DNA from: Pseudonocardiaceae bacterium
GTDB taxonomy: Bacteria; Actinomycetota; Actinomycetes; Mycobacteriales; Pseudonocardiaceae
NCBI GenBank assembly: GCA_009377865.1
Contig: WHTH01000019.1
Location: 1-64,000, forward strand
Direction of reading: 5' to 3'
DNA: 64,000 bases
Part shown: positions 1 through 8,641 of the stretch, one piece after another
Numbering within the stretch: position 1 is the stretch's first letter
Layout of the letters: every line of letters starts with the position of its first letter
Notes under the pieces: model-generated
Seen by the model: the letters and a program-made list of their open reading frames with translations, nothing else
Told to the model about the DNA's origin: nothing
The model's database searches: none
Translations under genes and position numbers: made by a program

Positions 1-217
1 CGCGGCGTGCCGCGTCGATGATCCGCTCGATCGACAGGTAGCTCTCCGCCGCAGCCGTGGGTCCGATGCGGACCGAGACGTCGGCCTCGCGCACGTGCCG
101 CGCACCGGCGTCGGCGTCGCTGTAGACGGCGACCGATCGGACGCCCAGTGACCGCAGCGTGCGGATCACCCGGACGGCGATCTCGCCGCGGTTGGCGATC
201 AGGACGGTGTCGAACAT
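1..217 (-). CDS. Biotin carboxylase/biotin-carrier subunit of an acyl-CoA carboxylase (N-terminus only)
   Basis: Partial gene cut by the window edge; 72 codons from an ATG at 217 are visible. The first residues ([20 protein letters not shown]) are the canonical start of ATP-grasp biotin carboxylases, with the IANRGEIA motif. It lies 16 bases downstream of the beta-subunit gene on the same strand, so the two are almost certainly one operon encoding an alpha/beta acyl-CoA carboxylase, probably 3-methylcrotonyl-CoA carboxylase by analogy with the mycobacterial accA1-accD1 pair. The carboxylase core and biotin domain lie outside the window, so completeness cannot be judged. Confidence 0.9.
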   Translation of the reverse strand, partial: MFDTVLIANRGEIAVRVIRTLRSLGVRSVAVYSDADAGARHVREADVSVRIGPTAAAESYLSIERIIDAARR

Positions 218-233
218 CGGGTGGGAGCCGCCC

Positions 234-1847
234 TCACATCCGGAAGACGCCGTAGCGGACTGGGTCCAGCGGCGCGTTCGCGGCGGCGGACAGACCGAGC
301 CCGAGAACCGTGCGGGTGTCGGCGGGGTCGATCACGCCGTCGTCCCACAGCCGCGCGGTGGCGTAGTAGGGGTTGCCCTGCTCCTCGTACTGCTCGCGGA
401 TCGGCCGGGTGTACTCGGCTTCGTCGTCGGCGGACCATTCCTGGCCGCGCGCCTCGAGCTGGTCGCGGCGCACCGTGGCGAGCACCGACGCGGCCTGCTC
501 ACCGCCCATCACCGAGATGCGGGCGTTGGGCCACGTCCACAGCAAGCGGGGGGAGTAGGCACGACCGCACATCGAGTAGTTGCCGGCACCGAACGAGCCT
601 CCGATCACGACCGTGAACTTGGGCACCCGGGCGCAAGCCGTCGCTGTGACCATCTTCGCGCCGTGCTTGGCGATCCCGCCCGCTTCGTACTCGCGGCCCA
701 CCATGAACCCGGAGATGTTCTGCAGGTACACCAGCGGGATCGACCGCTGGTCGCACAGCTCGATGAAGTGCGCGCCCTTCATGGCCGACTCGGAGAACAG
801 GATCCCGTTGTTTGCGACGACGCCGACCGGGTGGCCGTGGATCCGCGCGAAGCCCGTGACCAGCGTCGTCCCGTACTCGCGTTTGAACTCGGCGAAACCG
901 CTGCCGTCGACGATCCGCGCGACGACCTCGCGGACGTCGTACTGCGTGCGGGAGTCGGTGGGAACCACGCCGTAGAGCTCGCCAGGGCCCACCACCGGCT
1001 CGACGGTGGGTGCGACGTCCCACGGCCGTGGCGCGCGGGGACCGAGCGTGGCGACGATGGAGCGGACGAGTTGCAGCGCATGCGCGTCGTCGTCGGCCAG
1101 GTGGTCGGTGACCCCGGAGGTGCCCGAGTGCAGCGCCCCGCCGCCGAGCACTTCGGCGCTGACCTCCTCGCCGGTGGCGGCCTTCACCAGCGGCGGGCCG
1201 CCCAGAAAGATCGTGCCCTGGTTGCGCACGATGACGGCCTCGTCGCTCATCGCAGGTACGTACGCCCCACCTGCCGTGCAGGAGCCGAGCACCGCGGCGA
1301 TCTGGCCGATGCCGCGGGCGGACATGGTGGCCTGGTTGTAGAAGATCCGACCGAAGTGCTCGCGATCGGGGAACACCTCGTCCTGCCGTGCCAGGTTCGC
1401 CCCGCCGGAGTCGACCAGGTATACGCACGGCAGCTGGTTGTGCAGCGCCACCTCCTGTGCCCGCAGGTGTTTCTTGACAGTCATCGGGTAGTAGGTGCCG
1501 CCCTTGACCGTGGCGTCGTTGGCGACGACGACGCACTCCCGCCCGGAGATCCGGCCGATGCCGGTGATGATCCCCGCACCGGGCGCTTCGCCGTCGTAGA
1601 GCTCGTGCGCTGCCAGCGGGGAGAGTTCGAGGAACGGCGACGCGGGATCGAGCAGCGAGTCGACCCGGTCGCGGGGCAGCAGCTTGCCACGCTCGATGTG
1701 CCGGGTCCGCGCCTTCTCGGGCCCACCGATCCGGGCCGCGGCGAGGTGCTTGTCGAGCTGCTCGACCAGCGCCGCGTGCCCGTCGACGTTGCGCCGGTAG
1801 GACTCGCTGCCCGGATCGCAGCTGCTGCCCAACGCTGGTGCGTCCAT
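234..1847 (-). CDS. accD1: Acyl-CoA carboxylase beta (carboxyltransferase) subunit, AccD1/methylcrotonyl-CoA type
   Basis: 537 residues from the ATG at 1847; an in-frame TTG at 1868 would add seven residues, and neither has a strong Shine-Dalgarno. The carboxyltransferase subunit transfers CO2 from carboxybiotin to an acyl-CoA. Family landmarks run from an N-terminal [11 protein letters not shown] block through the [15 protein letters not shown] loop and the [12 protein letters not shown] oxyanion-forming segment to the C-terminal GVFRM ending typical of MCC-like beta subunits. The sequence closely resembles what I know of mycobacterial AccD1, which acts in leucine catabolism. The biotin subunit follows directly, and a TetR gene is transcribed divergently from 1923, as in the mycobacterial locus. 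Substrate assignment is inference; carboxyltransferase function is secure. Confidence 0.93.
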   Translation of the reverse strand: MDAPALGSSCDPGSESYRRNVDGHAALVEQLDKHLAAARIGGPEKARTRHIERGKLLPRDRVDSLLDPASPFLELSPLAAHELYDGEAPGAGIITGIGRISGRECVVVANDATVKGGTYYPMTVKKHLRAQEVALHNQLPCVYLVDSGGANLARQDEVFPDREHFGRIFYNQATMSARGIGQIAAVLGSCTAGGAYVPAMSDEAVIVRNQGTIFLGGPPLVKAATGEEVSAEVLGGGALHSGTSGVTDHLADDDAHALQLVRSIVATLGPRAPRPWDVAPTVEPVVGPGELYGVVPTDSRTQYDVREVVARIVDGSGFAEFKREYGTTLVTGFARIHGHPVGVVANNGILFSESAMKGAHFIELCDQRSIPLVYLQNISGFMVGREYEAGGIAKHGAKMVTATACARVPKFTVVIGGSFGAGNYSMCGRAYSPRLLWTWPNARISVMGGEQAASVLATVRRDQLEARGQEWSADDEAEYTRPIREQYEEQGNPYYATARLWDDGVIDPADTRTVLGLGLSAAANAPLDPVRYGVFRM

Positions 1848-1893
1848 CCCTGCCGATCTCTGCGTCAACGACCACCAACCCCGATACGCCGAT

Positions 1894-1909
1894 GTTAGCG
1901 CTCATTAAC
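1894..1909. promoter_or_regulatory. Inverted repeat GTTA-N8-TAAC between accD1 and tetR (putative TetR operator)
   Basis: The 75-base gap between the divergent carboxylase and TetR genes contains GTTAGCGCTCATTAAC, a dyad with GTTA/TAAC arms and one further matched G/C pair. Its position, centred between two divergent starts, is where a TetR autorepressor would bind. No footprinting or comparative data support it. Confidence 0.4.
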
Positions 1910-1922
1910 TAAGTCGTCTAGC

Positions 1923-2522
1923 ATGCCCGACATGGCGACACCGGTGCGGCCGCAGCGCTCGTCGTCACGGCCTGCGGAGATCCTCGACGCCGCTGCCGTG
2001 CTGTTCGCCGACCGCGGTTTCCACGGTGTCTCCATCGAGGACATCGGACGAGCGGTGGGCATCTCCGGGCCGGGGCTCTACCGGCATTTCCCCGGCAAGG
2101 AGTCGGTGCTGGCCCGGATGCTGCTCGGGGTCAGCGAGCGGCTGGTGACCGGTGGCCGCGAGCGGGTCGACGCCGCTGCCGCCCCCGATGCCGCGCTCGA
2201 TGCGCTGATCCGCGGCCACATCGAGTTCGCGCTGTCCGAGCCGGCGCTGATCACCGTGCACGACCGGGAACTGGGCAACGTGCCAGAGACCGACCGCCGC
2301 AAGGTCCGGCGGCTGCAGCGCAGCTACGTCGAGCAGTGGGTGGGAGTGCTCGCGCAGCTGTCCCCCGAGCTTCCGGCCGCGACACTGCGTTCGGCCACCC
2401 ACGCCACCTTCGGGCTGCTCAACTCCACCCCGCACAGCGCCCGCGCGGTCGATCGGGACGCGATGGGCCGGATGCTGCACGGCATGGCGCACGGCGCCTT
2501 GTCCAGCGTCGTCACGGGCTAG
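1923..2522 (+). CDS. TetR-family transcriptional regulator, divergent from the accD1 operon
   Basis: 199 residues from ATG 1923; a second ATG at 1932 is equally possible. The N-terminal helix-turn-helix domain spans about residues 18-62 (ILDAAAVLFADRGFHGVSIE then GPGLYRHFPGKESVL), a textbook TetR DNA-binding fold. The C-terminal ligand-binding domain is helical and not assigned to a specific ligand. It is divergent from the acyl-CoA carboxylase operon with only a short shared promoter region holding a dyad. The likely role is repression of branched-chain acyl-CoA catabolism genes, relieved by a CoA thioester; this is inferred from position and from the conserved TetR-accD1 arrangement in actinobacteria. 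Confidence 0.88.
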   Translation: MPDMATPVRPQRSSSRPAEILDAAAVLFADRGFHGVSIEDIGRAVGISGPGLYRHFPGKESVLARMLLGVSERLVTGGRERVDAAAAPDAALDALIRGHIEFALSEPALITVHDRELGNVPETDRRKVRRLQRSYVEQWVGVLAQLSPELPAATLRSATHATFGLLNSTPHSARAVDRDAMGRMLHGMAHGALSSVVTG

Positions 2523-2563
2523 CTGCCCGCGCACCCCGATCTCGCGCGACATCACTGCTCCGC

Positions 2564-2612
2564 CGCGAAGGGGACCTACGCCTCGTCCAATGAGGCAAAG
2601 GACTCCTTCGCG
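2564..2612. repeat. Intergenic inverted repeat, type B copy 1 (AAGG..CCTT palindrome)
   Basis: Hairpin with outer arms CGCGAAG (2564-2570) and CTTCGCG (2606-2612) and a TGAGGCAAAGG segment shared with the copy at 35436-35488. The arms are imperfect. It sits between the tetR stop and the fadE start and may act as a terminator, but there is no T-tract. It belongs to the dispersed repeat family described in the findings. Confidence 0.6.
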
Positions 2613-2747
2613 ACAGGGGGCGTGCCACGAAGGCCCCCTTGGCGGCTACCGGAAGAAAGCAAGCAATCACGCTTGCTTTTTTCGAAGCGGCCTGCAACCG
2701 TTCCCTCGCTGGCCGAGACCCGGGCCGAGCGCCCGCAGGAGTTGCGA

Positions 2748-3896
2748 GTGACCGATCCGTTCGAGACCGCAGAGCGGCAGGCGTTGCGCGGCACGGTGCG
2801 CGAGTTCGTCGAGGCCGACGCACTGCCGGGTCTCGAGGAGTGGGAGCGGTCCGGCGAACTGCCGCGTGAGCTGCACCGGCGCGCCGGGGAGCTCGGCCTG
2901 CTCGGGGTCGCCTTCCCGGAGGACGTCGGCGGCGGTGGCGGCGATCTCGCCGATGCGATCACCGTCGTCGAGGCGATCCACGAGGCCGGTGGCAGCGGCG
3001 GTCTGGTCGCCTCGTTGCTCACCTGCGGGATCGCGCTGCCCCATATCGTCGACGGCGGGGATGCGGCGCAGATCGACCGCTGGGTACGGCCCACGCTGGG
3101 CGGCGAGATGATCGGGTCGCTGGCGATCACCGAACCCGGCGGTGGGTCCGACGTCGCCTCGATCCGCACCACGGCCCGTCGTGACGGTGATTGCTACGTC
3201 GTCGACGGCGCGAAGACCTACATCACCTCCGGATGCCGCGCCGACTTCGTCACCACAGCAGTGCGCACCGGTGACGCCGGGGCGGGCGGGATCTCGCTGC
3301 TCGTGGTGGAGCGCAACACTCCCGGTTTCACGGTGTCCCGCAAGCTGGAGAAGATGGGCTGGCTGTGCTCGGACACCGCCGAGCTGACCTTCGACGGCTG
3401 TCGGGTACCCGTGTCCAACCTGGTCGGGGCAGCGGGCACCGGCTTCGCCCAGCTCGCCCGCCACTTCGTCAGCGAGCGACTGACGCTGGCCGTGCAGGCC
3501 TACGCCACCGCCCAGCGTGCGCTCGACCTCTCGCTGGAGTGGTGCCGGATGCGGGAGACGTTCGGCGAGCCGCTGATCCGCCGCCAACTCGTGCAGCACA
3601 CGCTGGTCGAGATGGCCCGCAAGATCGACGTCGCACGCCGGTACACCCGAAGCGTCGCGCTGAGCCACCTCGACGGGTACGACGCGATCGCGGAGGTCTG
3701 TTTCGCCAAGAACACCGCGGTCGAGGCGGGCCAGTGGGTGGTCGACCAGGCGGTGCAGCTGCACGGCGGTCTGGGTTACATGCGGGAGGCGGAGATCGAG
3801 CGACACTACCGCGACATGCGGATCCTGCCGATCGGCGGAGGCAGCTCGGAGATCCTGACCGGGCTGGCCGCCAAGCGTCTGGGGTATACCCGATGA
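2748..3896 (+). CDS. Acyl-CoA dehydrogenase (FadE type)
   Basis: 382 residues. The GTG start at 2748 is chosen because AGGAG at 2737-2741 lies six bases upstream; the frame stays open further upstream but without homology. The enzyme oxidises an acyl-CoA to a 2,3-enoyl-CoA using FAD and electron-transfer flavoprotein. The ACAD signature appears as AITEPGGGSDVASIRTTA, and the C-terminal domain contains QLHGGLGYMREAEIER. The position that carries the catalytic Glu in medium/short-chain enzymes reads GGGSSEI, with Gly instead of Glu. Glu243 in the motif SERLTLA aligns with the isovaleryl-CoA dehydrogenase type of base, suggesting a branched substrate. Its stop overlaps the accD start in ATGA, so the two are translationally coupled. 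Confidence 0.92.
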   Translation: MTDPFETAERQALRGTVREFVEADALPGLEEWERSGELPRELHRRAGELGLLGVAFPEDVGGGGGDLADAITVVEAIHEAGGSGGLVASLLTCGIALPHIVDGGDAAQIDRWVRPTLGGEMIGSLAITEPGGGSDVASIRTTARRDGDCYVVDGAKTYITSGCRADFVTTAVRTGDAGAGGISLLVVERNTPGFTVSRKLEKMGWLCSDTAELTFDGCRVPVSNLVGAAGTGFAQLARHFVSERLTLAVQAYATAQRALDLSLEWCRMRETFGEPLIRRQLVQHTLVEMARKIDVARRYTRSVALSHLDGYDAIAEVCFAKNTAVEAGQWVVDQAVQLHGGLGYMREAEIERHYRDMRILPIGGGSSEILTGLAAKRLGYTR

Positions 3897-5536
3897 CCGT
3901 GCTTGCGTCCACAGTGGATCTGGCGGGTCCCGAGTGCGTCGCCAACCGCGACGCCATGCTCGGCAAGCTCGCCGAGGTCGACGCCGAGCACGCCAAAGCG
4001 GTCGCGGGCGGTGGCGAGAAGTACGTGGCCCGGCACCACGATCGCGGCAAGCTGCTGCCGCGCGAGCGCATCGAGCTGCTGCTCGATCCCGACTCGCCCT
4101 TCCTGGAGCTCTCGCCACTGGCAGCGTGGGGCAGCGACTACGCGGTCGGTGCCAGCCTGGTCACCGGGATCGGAGTCATCGAGGGCGTCGAGTGCCTGAT
4201 CAGTGCGAGCGATCCGACGGTGCGCGGCGGGTCGAGTAACCCGTGGACGGCACGCAAGACCTATCGGGCGGCCGACATCGCCGCGCAGAACCGGCTACCG
4301 GTGATCAACCTGGTGGAGTCGGGTGGGGCGGACCTGCCGACCCAGAAGGAGATCTTCATCCCCGGCGGCCGGATCTTCCGCGACCTCACCCGGTCATCGG
4401 CCGCTCGGGTGCCCACCGTCGCGCTGGTGTTCGGCAACTCCACCGCCGGGGGGGCCTACCTGCCCGGGATGTCCGACTATGTGGTGATGGTCAAGGAGCG
4501 CGCCAAGGTGTTCCTCGGCGGTCCGCCGCTGGTGAAGATGGCCACCGGGGAGGAGTCCGACGACGAGTCGCTGGGCGGTGCCGAGATGCACTCCCGCACC
4601 TCCGGGCTGGCCGACTACCTCGCCCTCGATGAGCCGGACGCACTGCGGATCGGCCGTTCGATCATCCGGAGGCTCAACTGGCGCAAGCAGGGCCCGGCGC
4701 CCGTCGACTGCTATGACGAGCCCCGTTACGACGCCGAGGACCTGCTCGGCATCGTGCCGGCCGAGCCGCGGTACGACCCGGAGGAGCTGCTCGGGATCGT
4801 TCCGGAGGACCTGCGCAACCCGTTCGACCCGCGGGACGTGCTCGCCCGGGTGGTCGACGGCTCGGACTTCGACGAGTTCAAGCCGCGCTACGGCCCGAGT
4901 CTGGTCACCGGCTGGGCCACGCTGCACGGCTACCCGGTCGGCTTCTTGGCCAACGCGCAGGGCGTGCTGTTCAGCGAGGAGTCGCAGAAGGCCGCGCAGT
5001 TCATCCAGCTCGCCAACCAGGCCGACACCCCGCTGGTCTTCCTGCACAACACCACCGGCTACATGGTCGGCCGCGACTACGAGCAGGGCGGCATCATCAA
5101 GCACGGCGCGATGATGATCAACGCGGTGTCCAACAGCCGGGTACCGCACCTGTCGATCCTGATGGGGGCCTCCTACGGTGCCGGGCACTACGGCATGTGC
5201 GGCCGCGCCTATGACCCGAGGTTCCTGTTCGCCTGGCCGTCGGCGAAGTCGGCCGTGATGGGCCCGCAGCAGCTCGCCGGGGTGCTGTCGATCGTGGCCC
5301 GGCAGTCCGCCGCGGCCGCGGGCCGGGACTACGACGAGGCGGGCGATGCCGCGATGCGGGAGGCGGTGGAGAACCAGATCGAGGCCGAGTCGATGCCGAT
5401 GTTCCTGTCCGGGCGGCTCTACGACGACGGGATCATCGATCCGCGCGACACCCGCACCGTACTCGGCATGTGCCTTTCCGTCATCCACAATGGACCGATC
5501 TCGGGCGCCGGGGGCTTCGGCGTCTTCCGGATGTGA
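3893..5536 (+). CDS. Acyl-CoA carboxylase beta (carboxyltransferase) subunit, second copy
   Basis: 547 residues from an ATG overlapping the fadE stop. It is homologous along its length to the 234-1847 gene: RGKLLPRERIELLLDPDSPF, GNSTAGGAYLPGMSDYVVMV, ASYGAGHYGMCGRAYDPRF and a GVFRM C-terminus. It carboxylates an acyl-CoA with the biotin subunit encoded immediately downstream (5543). An in-frame tandem duplication of 15 residues, EPRYDAEDLLGIVPA then EPRYDPEELLGIVPE, occurs at residues 276-305, where homologues I know have one copy. The substrate is probably a branched acyl-CoA (methylcrotonyl- or geranyl-CoA-like), since an acyl-CoA dehydrogenase precedes it; this is not proven. Confidence 0.93.
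   Translation: MTVLASTVDLAGPECVANRDAMLGKLAEVDAEHAKAVAGGGEKYVARHHDRGKLLPRERIELLLDPDSPFLELSPLAAWGSDYAVGASLVTGIGVIEGVECLISASDPTVRGGSSNPWTARKTYRAADIAAQNRLPVINLVESGGADLPTQKEIFIPGGRIFRDLTRSSAARVPTVALVFGNSTAGGAYLPGMSDYVVMVKERAKVFLGGPPLVKMATGEESDDESLGGAEMHSRTSGLADYLALDEPDALRIGRSIIRRLNWRKQGPAPVDCYDEPRYDAEDLLGIVPAEPRYDPEELLGIVPEDLRNPFDPRDVLARVVDGSDFDEFKPRYGPSLVTGWATLHGYPVGFLANAQGVLFSEESQKAAQFIQLANQADTPLVFLHNTTGYMVGRDYEQGGIIKHGAMMINAVSNSRVPHLSILMGASYGAGHYGMCGRAYDPRFLFAWPSAKSAVMGPQQLAGVLSIVARQSAAAAGRDYDEAGDAAMREAVENQIEAESMPMFLSGRLYDDGIIDPRDTRTVLGMCLSVIHNGPISGAGGFGVFRM
4718..4807 (+). repeat. 45-bp tandem duplication inside the second accD
   Basis: Two adjacent in-frame 45-base units (4718-4762 and 4763-4807) encode 11 to 12 identical residues out of 15. 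The DNA copies differ mainly at third codon positions, so the duplication is not recent and has been kept under protein-level constraint. It lies in the linker before the second half of the carboxyltransferase. Confidence 0.85.
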
Positions 5537-5542
5537 CGGGAC

Positions 5543-7543
5543 ATGATCAGCAGGCTGCTCGTCGCCAACCGCGGCGAGATCGCGAGGCGGGTGTTCCGGA
5601 GTTGCCGCGACGCCGGGATCGGCACGGTCGCGGTGTTCTCCGACCACGACGCCGATGCACCACACGTCCACGACGCCGATGTGGCGGTGCGGCTGCCCGG
5701 CGTCACACCGGCGCAGACCTACCTGCGGTCCGACCTGCTGCTCGGGGCGGCTGCGGCATCGGGAGCCGACGCCGTCCACCCCGGTTACGGGTTCCTGTCC
5801 GAGCGCGCGGACTTCGCCCGCGCCGTCGAGGCAGCCGGGCTGACGTGGGTCGGGCCGCCGCCGACCGCGATCGAGCAGATGGGCTCCAAGATCGGGGCGA
5901 AGCGGCTGATGGCGCAGGCCGGAGTGCCGGTGCTGACCGAACTGGACCCGGCCGCGGTGACCGAGGCCGACCTGCCGGTGCTGGTCAAGGCCTCCGCAGG
6001 CGGCGGCGGACGTGGGATGAGGGTGGTGCGCTCGCTGCCCGAGCTGCCCGGTGAGGTGTCGGCCGCGAGCGCCGAGGCGCGGGCGGCGTTCGGCGACCCG
6101 ACGGTGTGCTGCGAGCCCTACCTCGAGCGCGGCCGTCATATCGAGGTGCAGCTGCTCGCCGATGCGCTCGGCACGGCCTGGACCGTGGGGGAACGGGAAT
6201 GTTCGATCCAGCGCCGGCATCAGAAGGTCGTCGAGGAGACCCCCTCGCCGTTGGTCGACGAGCTGCTGCGCGGCAAGCTTTTCGAGGCCGCCCGCGCCGC
6301 CGTCACGGCCATCGGCTACATCGGCGCCGGAACGGTGGAGTTCCTCGCCGACGAGGACGGCCGGTTCTTCTTCCTCGAGACCAACACCCGGCTGCAGGTC
6401 GAGCACCCGGTCACGGAGTGTGTGACCGGCCTGGATCTCGTGGCGCTGCAACTGCGGATCGCGCAGCGGGCTGCGCTGCCCGCCGAACCGCCGCAGCCGC
6501 GTGGACACGCCATCGAGGTGCGGCTCTACGCCGAGGATCCCGCCGCCGACTGGCGGCCACAGAGCGGGACGCTGCACCGGTTCGCGGTCCCCGGCGTCGA
6601 CGCCGAGTTCGCCGTGCCACCTGCCTACGGCCGCCGGCTCGAGGGTGACAGGGCGAGCCTCCGGCTCGACGGGGGGGTGGTGGACGGCTCGGTCGTGGGG
6701 GTGCACTACGACCCGATGCTGGCCAAGCTCATCGGCTGGGCACCCACCCGTGACGAGGCCGCCCGGCGGCTGGCGACCGCGCTGACAACCACCCACATCC
6801 ACGGCCTGGTCACCAACCGCGACCTGCTGGTGCGGGTGCTGCGCCATCCGGCGTTCCTCGCGGGCGAGACCGACACCGCGTTCTTCGACCGCCACGGGCT
6901 CGCCGCGCTCGCCGAACCGCTGGCGGGCAAGGACGCCGAGGACTTGTCGGCGCTGGCCGCCGCGCTGGCGGACGCCGCGGCCAACCGCGCCGCTGCCCGG
7001 ACCGGTGGCGGCCTGCCGAGCGGGTGGCGCAACGTGGCGTCGCGACCCCAGGTCAAGTACTACCGGGTGGGGGAGCGGGATCTCGAGGTGCGCTACCGGA
7101 TCTCCCGCGAAGGGCTGCGCGCCGAGGACCACCCCGACGTGGCGCTGGTCGATGCCATCCCGGAGCGGGTCGTGCTCGACGTGGCAGGGGTGCGGCGCAG
7201 CTTCGACGTCGCGGCCCATCCGGGCCTGGTCGGCGTCGACTCACCGCTCGGGCCCGTGACCCTGGCGCCGGTGCCGCGGTTCGCCGGCCCGGCGGCGCAC
7301 CTGCCGCCGGGCTCGCTGCTCGCGCCGATGCCGGGAACCGTGCTGCGGGTCGCCGTGGCGCCCGGCGAGACGGTGGCCGAGGGCCAGCCGCTGTTGTGGC
7401 TCGAGGCGATGAAGATGGAGCACCGGATCGCGGCACCGTCGGACGGGGTGGTCACCGAGCTGCCCGTGGCGCCAGGGCAGCAGGTCGAGGTGGGCGCGGT
7501 GCTGGCCGTGGTCGGCTGTGCCGGCGCGGCGGAGCCGGTGTGA
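5543..7543 (+). CDS. Acyl-CoA carboxylase alpha subunit: biotin carboxylase plus biotin carrier domain
   Basis: 666 residues starting six bases after the accD stop. Residues 1-445 form the biotin carboxylase: [11 protein letters not shown] at residue 7, an ATP-grasp glycine loop KASAGGGGRGMR, and the FLETNTRLQVEHPVTE active-site block. A middle linker follows, then a C-terminal biotinyl domain with LEAMKMEH, the biotinylated lysine being Lys624. It supplies carboxybiotin to the beta subunit encoded upstream. Its TGA overlaps the GTG start of the next tetR. Length and motifs fit the MCC/geranyl-CoA carboxylase alpha family, in which one chain holds both activities. Confidence 0.95.
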   Translation: MISRLLVANRGEIARRVFRSCRDAGIGTVAVFSDHDADAPHVHDADVAVRLPGVTPAQTYLRSDLLLGAAAASGADAVHPGYGFLSERADFARAVEAAGLTWVGPPPTAIEQMGSKIGAKRLMAQAGVPVLTELDPAAVTEADLPVLVKASAGGGGRGMRVVRSLPELPGEVSAASAEARAAFGDPTVCCEPYLERGRHIEVQLLADALGTAWTVGERECSIQRRHQKVVEETPSPLVDELLRGKLFEAARAAVTAIGYIGAGTVEFLADEDGRFFFLETNTRLQVEHPVTECVTGLDLVALQLRIAQRAALPAEPPQPRGHAIEVRLYAEDPAADWRPQSGTLHRFAVPGVDAEFAVPPAYGRRLEGDRASLRLDGGVVDGSVVGVHYDPMLAKLIGWAPTRDEAARRLATALTTTHIHGLVTNRDLLVRVLRHPAFLAGETDTAFFDRHGLAALAEPLAGKDAEDLSALAAALADAAANRAAARTGGGLPSGWRNVASRPQVKYYRVGERDLEVRYRISREGLRAEDHPDVALVDAIPERVVLDVAGVRRSFDVAAHPGLVGVDSPLGPVTLAPVPRFAGPAAHLPPGSLLAPMPGTVLRVAVAPGETVAEGQPLLWLEAMKMEHRIAAPSDGVVTELPVAPGQQVEVGAVLAVVGCAGAAEPV

Positions 7544-8142
7544 CCAGCGCCCCGCAGCAGGAGCGCAGCCGGGTGACCCGGCAGCGGCTGCTCGATGCCA
7601 CCGTGGACTGCCTCGCCGAGCTGGGCTGGACCGGCACCACGGTTGCCGTGGTCGCCGAGCGGGCCGGGATGTCGCGGGGTGCGGCGCAGCACCACTTCCG
7701 GACCCGGATGGACCTGCTGTCAGCGGTGGTCGACGAGATCATCGACGTGCGGCTTGCCGAGATGCGACGGATCGCCGAAACGACCGCCCGACCGGACACC
7801 GAAGCGGTGCTCGATCACCTCGCCGGGCTCTACTCCGGGCGGCTGTTCCGGGCGTTCCTCCACGTCTGGGTTGCTGCATCGGTCGATGAGCAGCTGCGCG
7901 CCCAGGTGGTGCCGCTGGAGGCCCGGCTCGGTCGTGAGGCGCACCGGTTGGCCGTCGAACTGCTCGGCGCCGACGAGAGCCTCCCCGGCGTGCGCGAGGC
8001 GGTGCAGGCCACCCTCGACCTGGCGCGCGGCCTCGGTCTGGCCGCCGTGCTCACCGACGACAGCGCCCGCCGCGCCGGTGTGCTGCACCGCTGGGCGCGC
8101 ACCCTGGATGCCACGCTGGGACAGCCCGCGTCGTCACAGTGA
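7540..8142 (+). CDS. TetR-family transcriptional regulator closing the fadE-accDA operon
   Basis: 200 residues. The GTG start at 7540 overlaps the accA stop (GTGTGA), implying co-transcription and coupling. The helix-turn-helix is clear at about residues 10-55 (RQRLLDATVDCLAELGWTGT, then MSRGAAQHHFRTRMDLLSAV). The C-terminal domain is helical and of unknown ligand. As the last gene of the operon it probably gives feedback control of fadE-accD-accA, sensing an acyl-CoA intermediate; this rests on position only. No clear operator dyad was found upstream of fadE. Confidence 0.87.
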   Translation: MTSAPQQERSRVTRQRLLDATVDCLAELGWTGTTVAVVAERAGMSRGAAQHHFRTRMDLLSAVVDEIIDVRLAEMRRIAETTARPDTEAVLDHLAGLYSGRLFRAFLHVWVAASVDEQLRAQVVPLEARLGREAHRLAVELLGADESLPGVREAVQATLDLARGLGLAAVLTDDSARRAGVLHRWARTLDATLGQPASSQ

Positions 8143-8209
8143 TGCGCGGTATACCCGCTTGCGCATACGCTGCCGACGAAGTGGATCGCCCCGCGGTAGC
8201 CTCCGGATC

Positions 8210-8641
8210 TCAGTCTGCCGGGTCGAAGCAGGTCAGGCCTGGGAACCGGGCGAACCCACGGTCTGCCGTCGCGATGCGGCATCCGTGTGCGAGTGCGAGC
8301 GCCGCCAGGTGCGTGTCAGGGACGAGGTTGCCTCGAGTGCCCCGATCCTGCCGCGTCAGCTGCCCCAGTTTCTCCCAGGCTGCGTTGCCCGACGGAAGCC
8401 ACCGCACTCGCTGCGCGCCCCGGAACCGGCCGAGGAATTCCAGGGTCGCTGACATCGGAGCCGGATCCGCGAAGATCCTCGGGTTGGTGACGATGCGGGC
8501 CATACCGGCGAGCACCACGTCATGCAATGCGAGTTCGTCAGCGCCGGCGATGACGCCGGCCAGCCACTTCGCGTACCGCTCATGGTGCTCGGCCTCGCGA
8601 CGGAAGGCATACACCAGGATGTTGACGTCGGGCAGGATCAC
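8210..8641 (-). CDS. vapC: VapC-type PIN-domain toxin (ribonuclease)
   Basis: 143 residues from a GTG at 8641 that overlaps the antitoxin stop in a GTGA arrangement. PIN-domain acidic residues are visible: Asp in LPDVNILVYAF near the N-terminus, and DTHLAALALAHG followed by TADRGFARFPGL near the C-terminus. The segment LHDVVLAGMARIVTNPRIF is characteristic of this VapC subgroup and carries Asp where others have Glu. VapC toxins cleave tRNA or rRNA until bound by VapB. Coupling to the upstream antitoxin gene supports a type II toxin-antitoxin module. RNA target unknown. Confidence 0.87.
   Translation of the reverse strand: MILPDVNILVYAFRREAEHHERYAKWLAGVIAGADELALHDVVLAGMARIVTNPRIFADPAPMSATLEFLGRFRGAQRVRWLPSGNAAWEKLGQLTRQDRGTRGNLVPDTHLAALALAHGCRIATADRGFARFPGLTCFDPAD

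Noticed and set aside
4394-7219. Very long open frame on the minus strand opposite accD-accA
   Set aside because: It is an artefact of high third-position GC in the sense genes; the sense strand carries complete carboxylase motifs, and the antisense product is His/Arg/Gln-rich with no fold signature.
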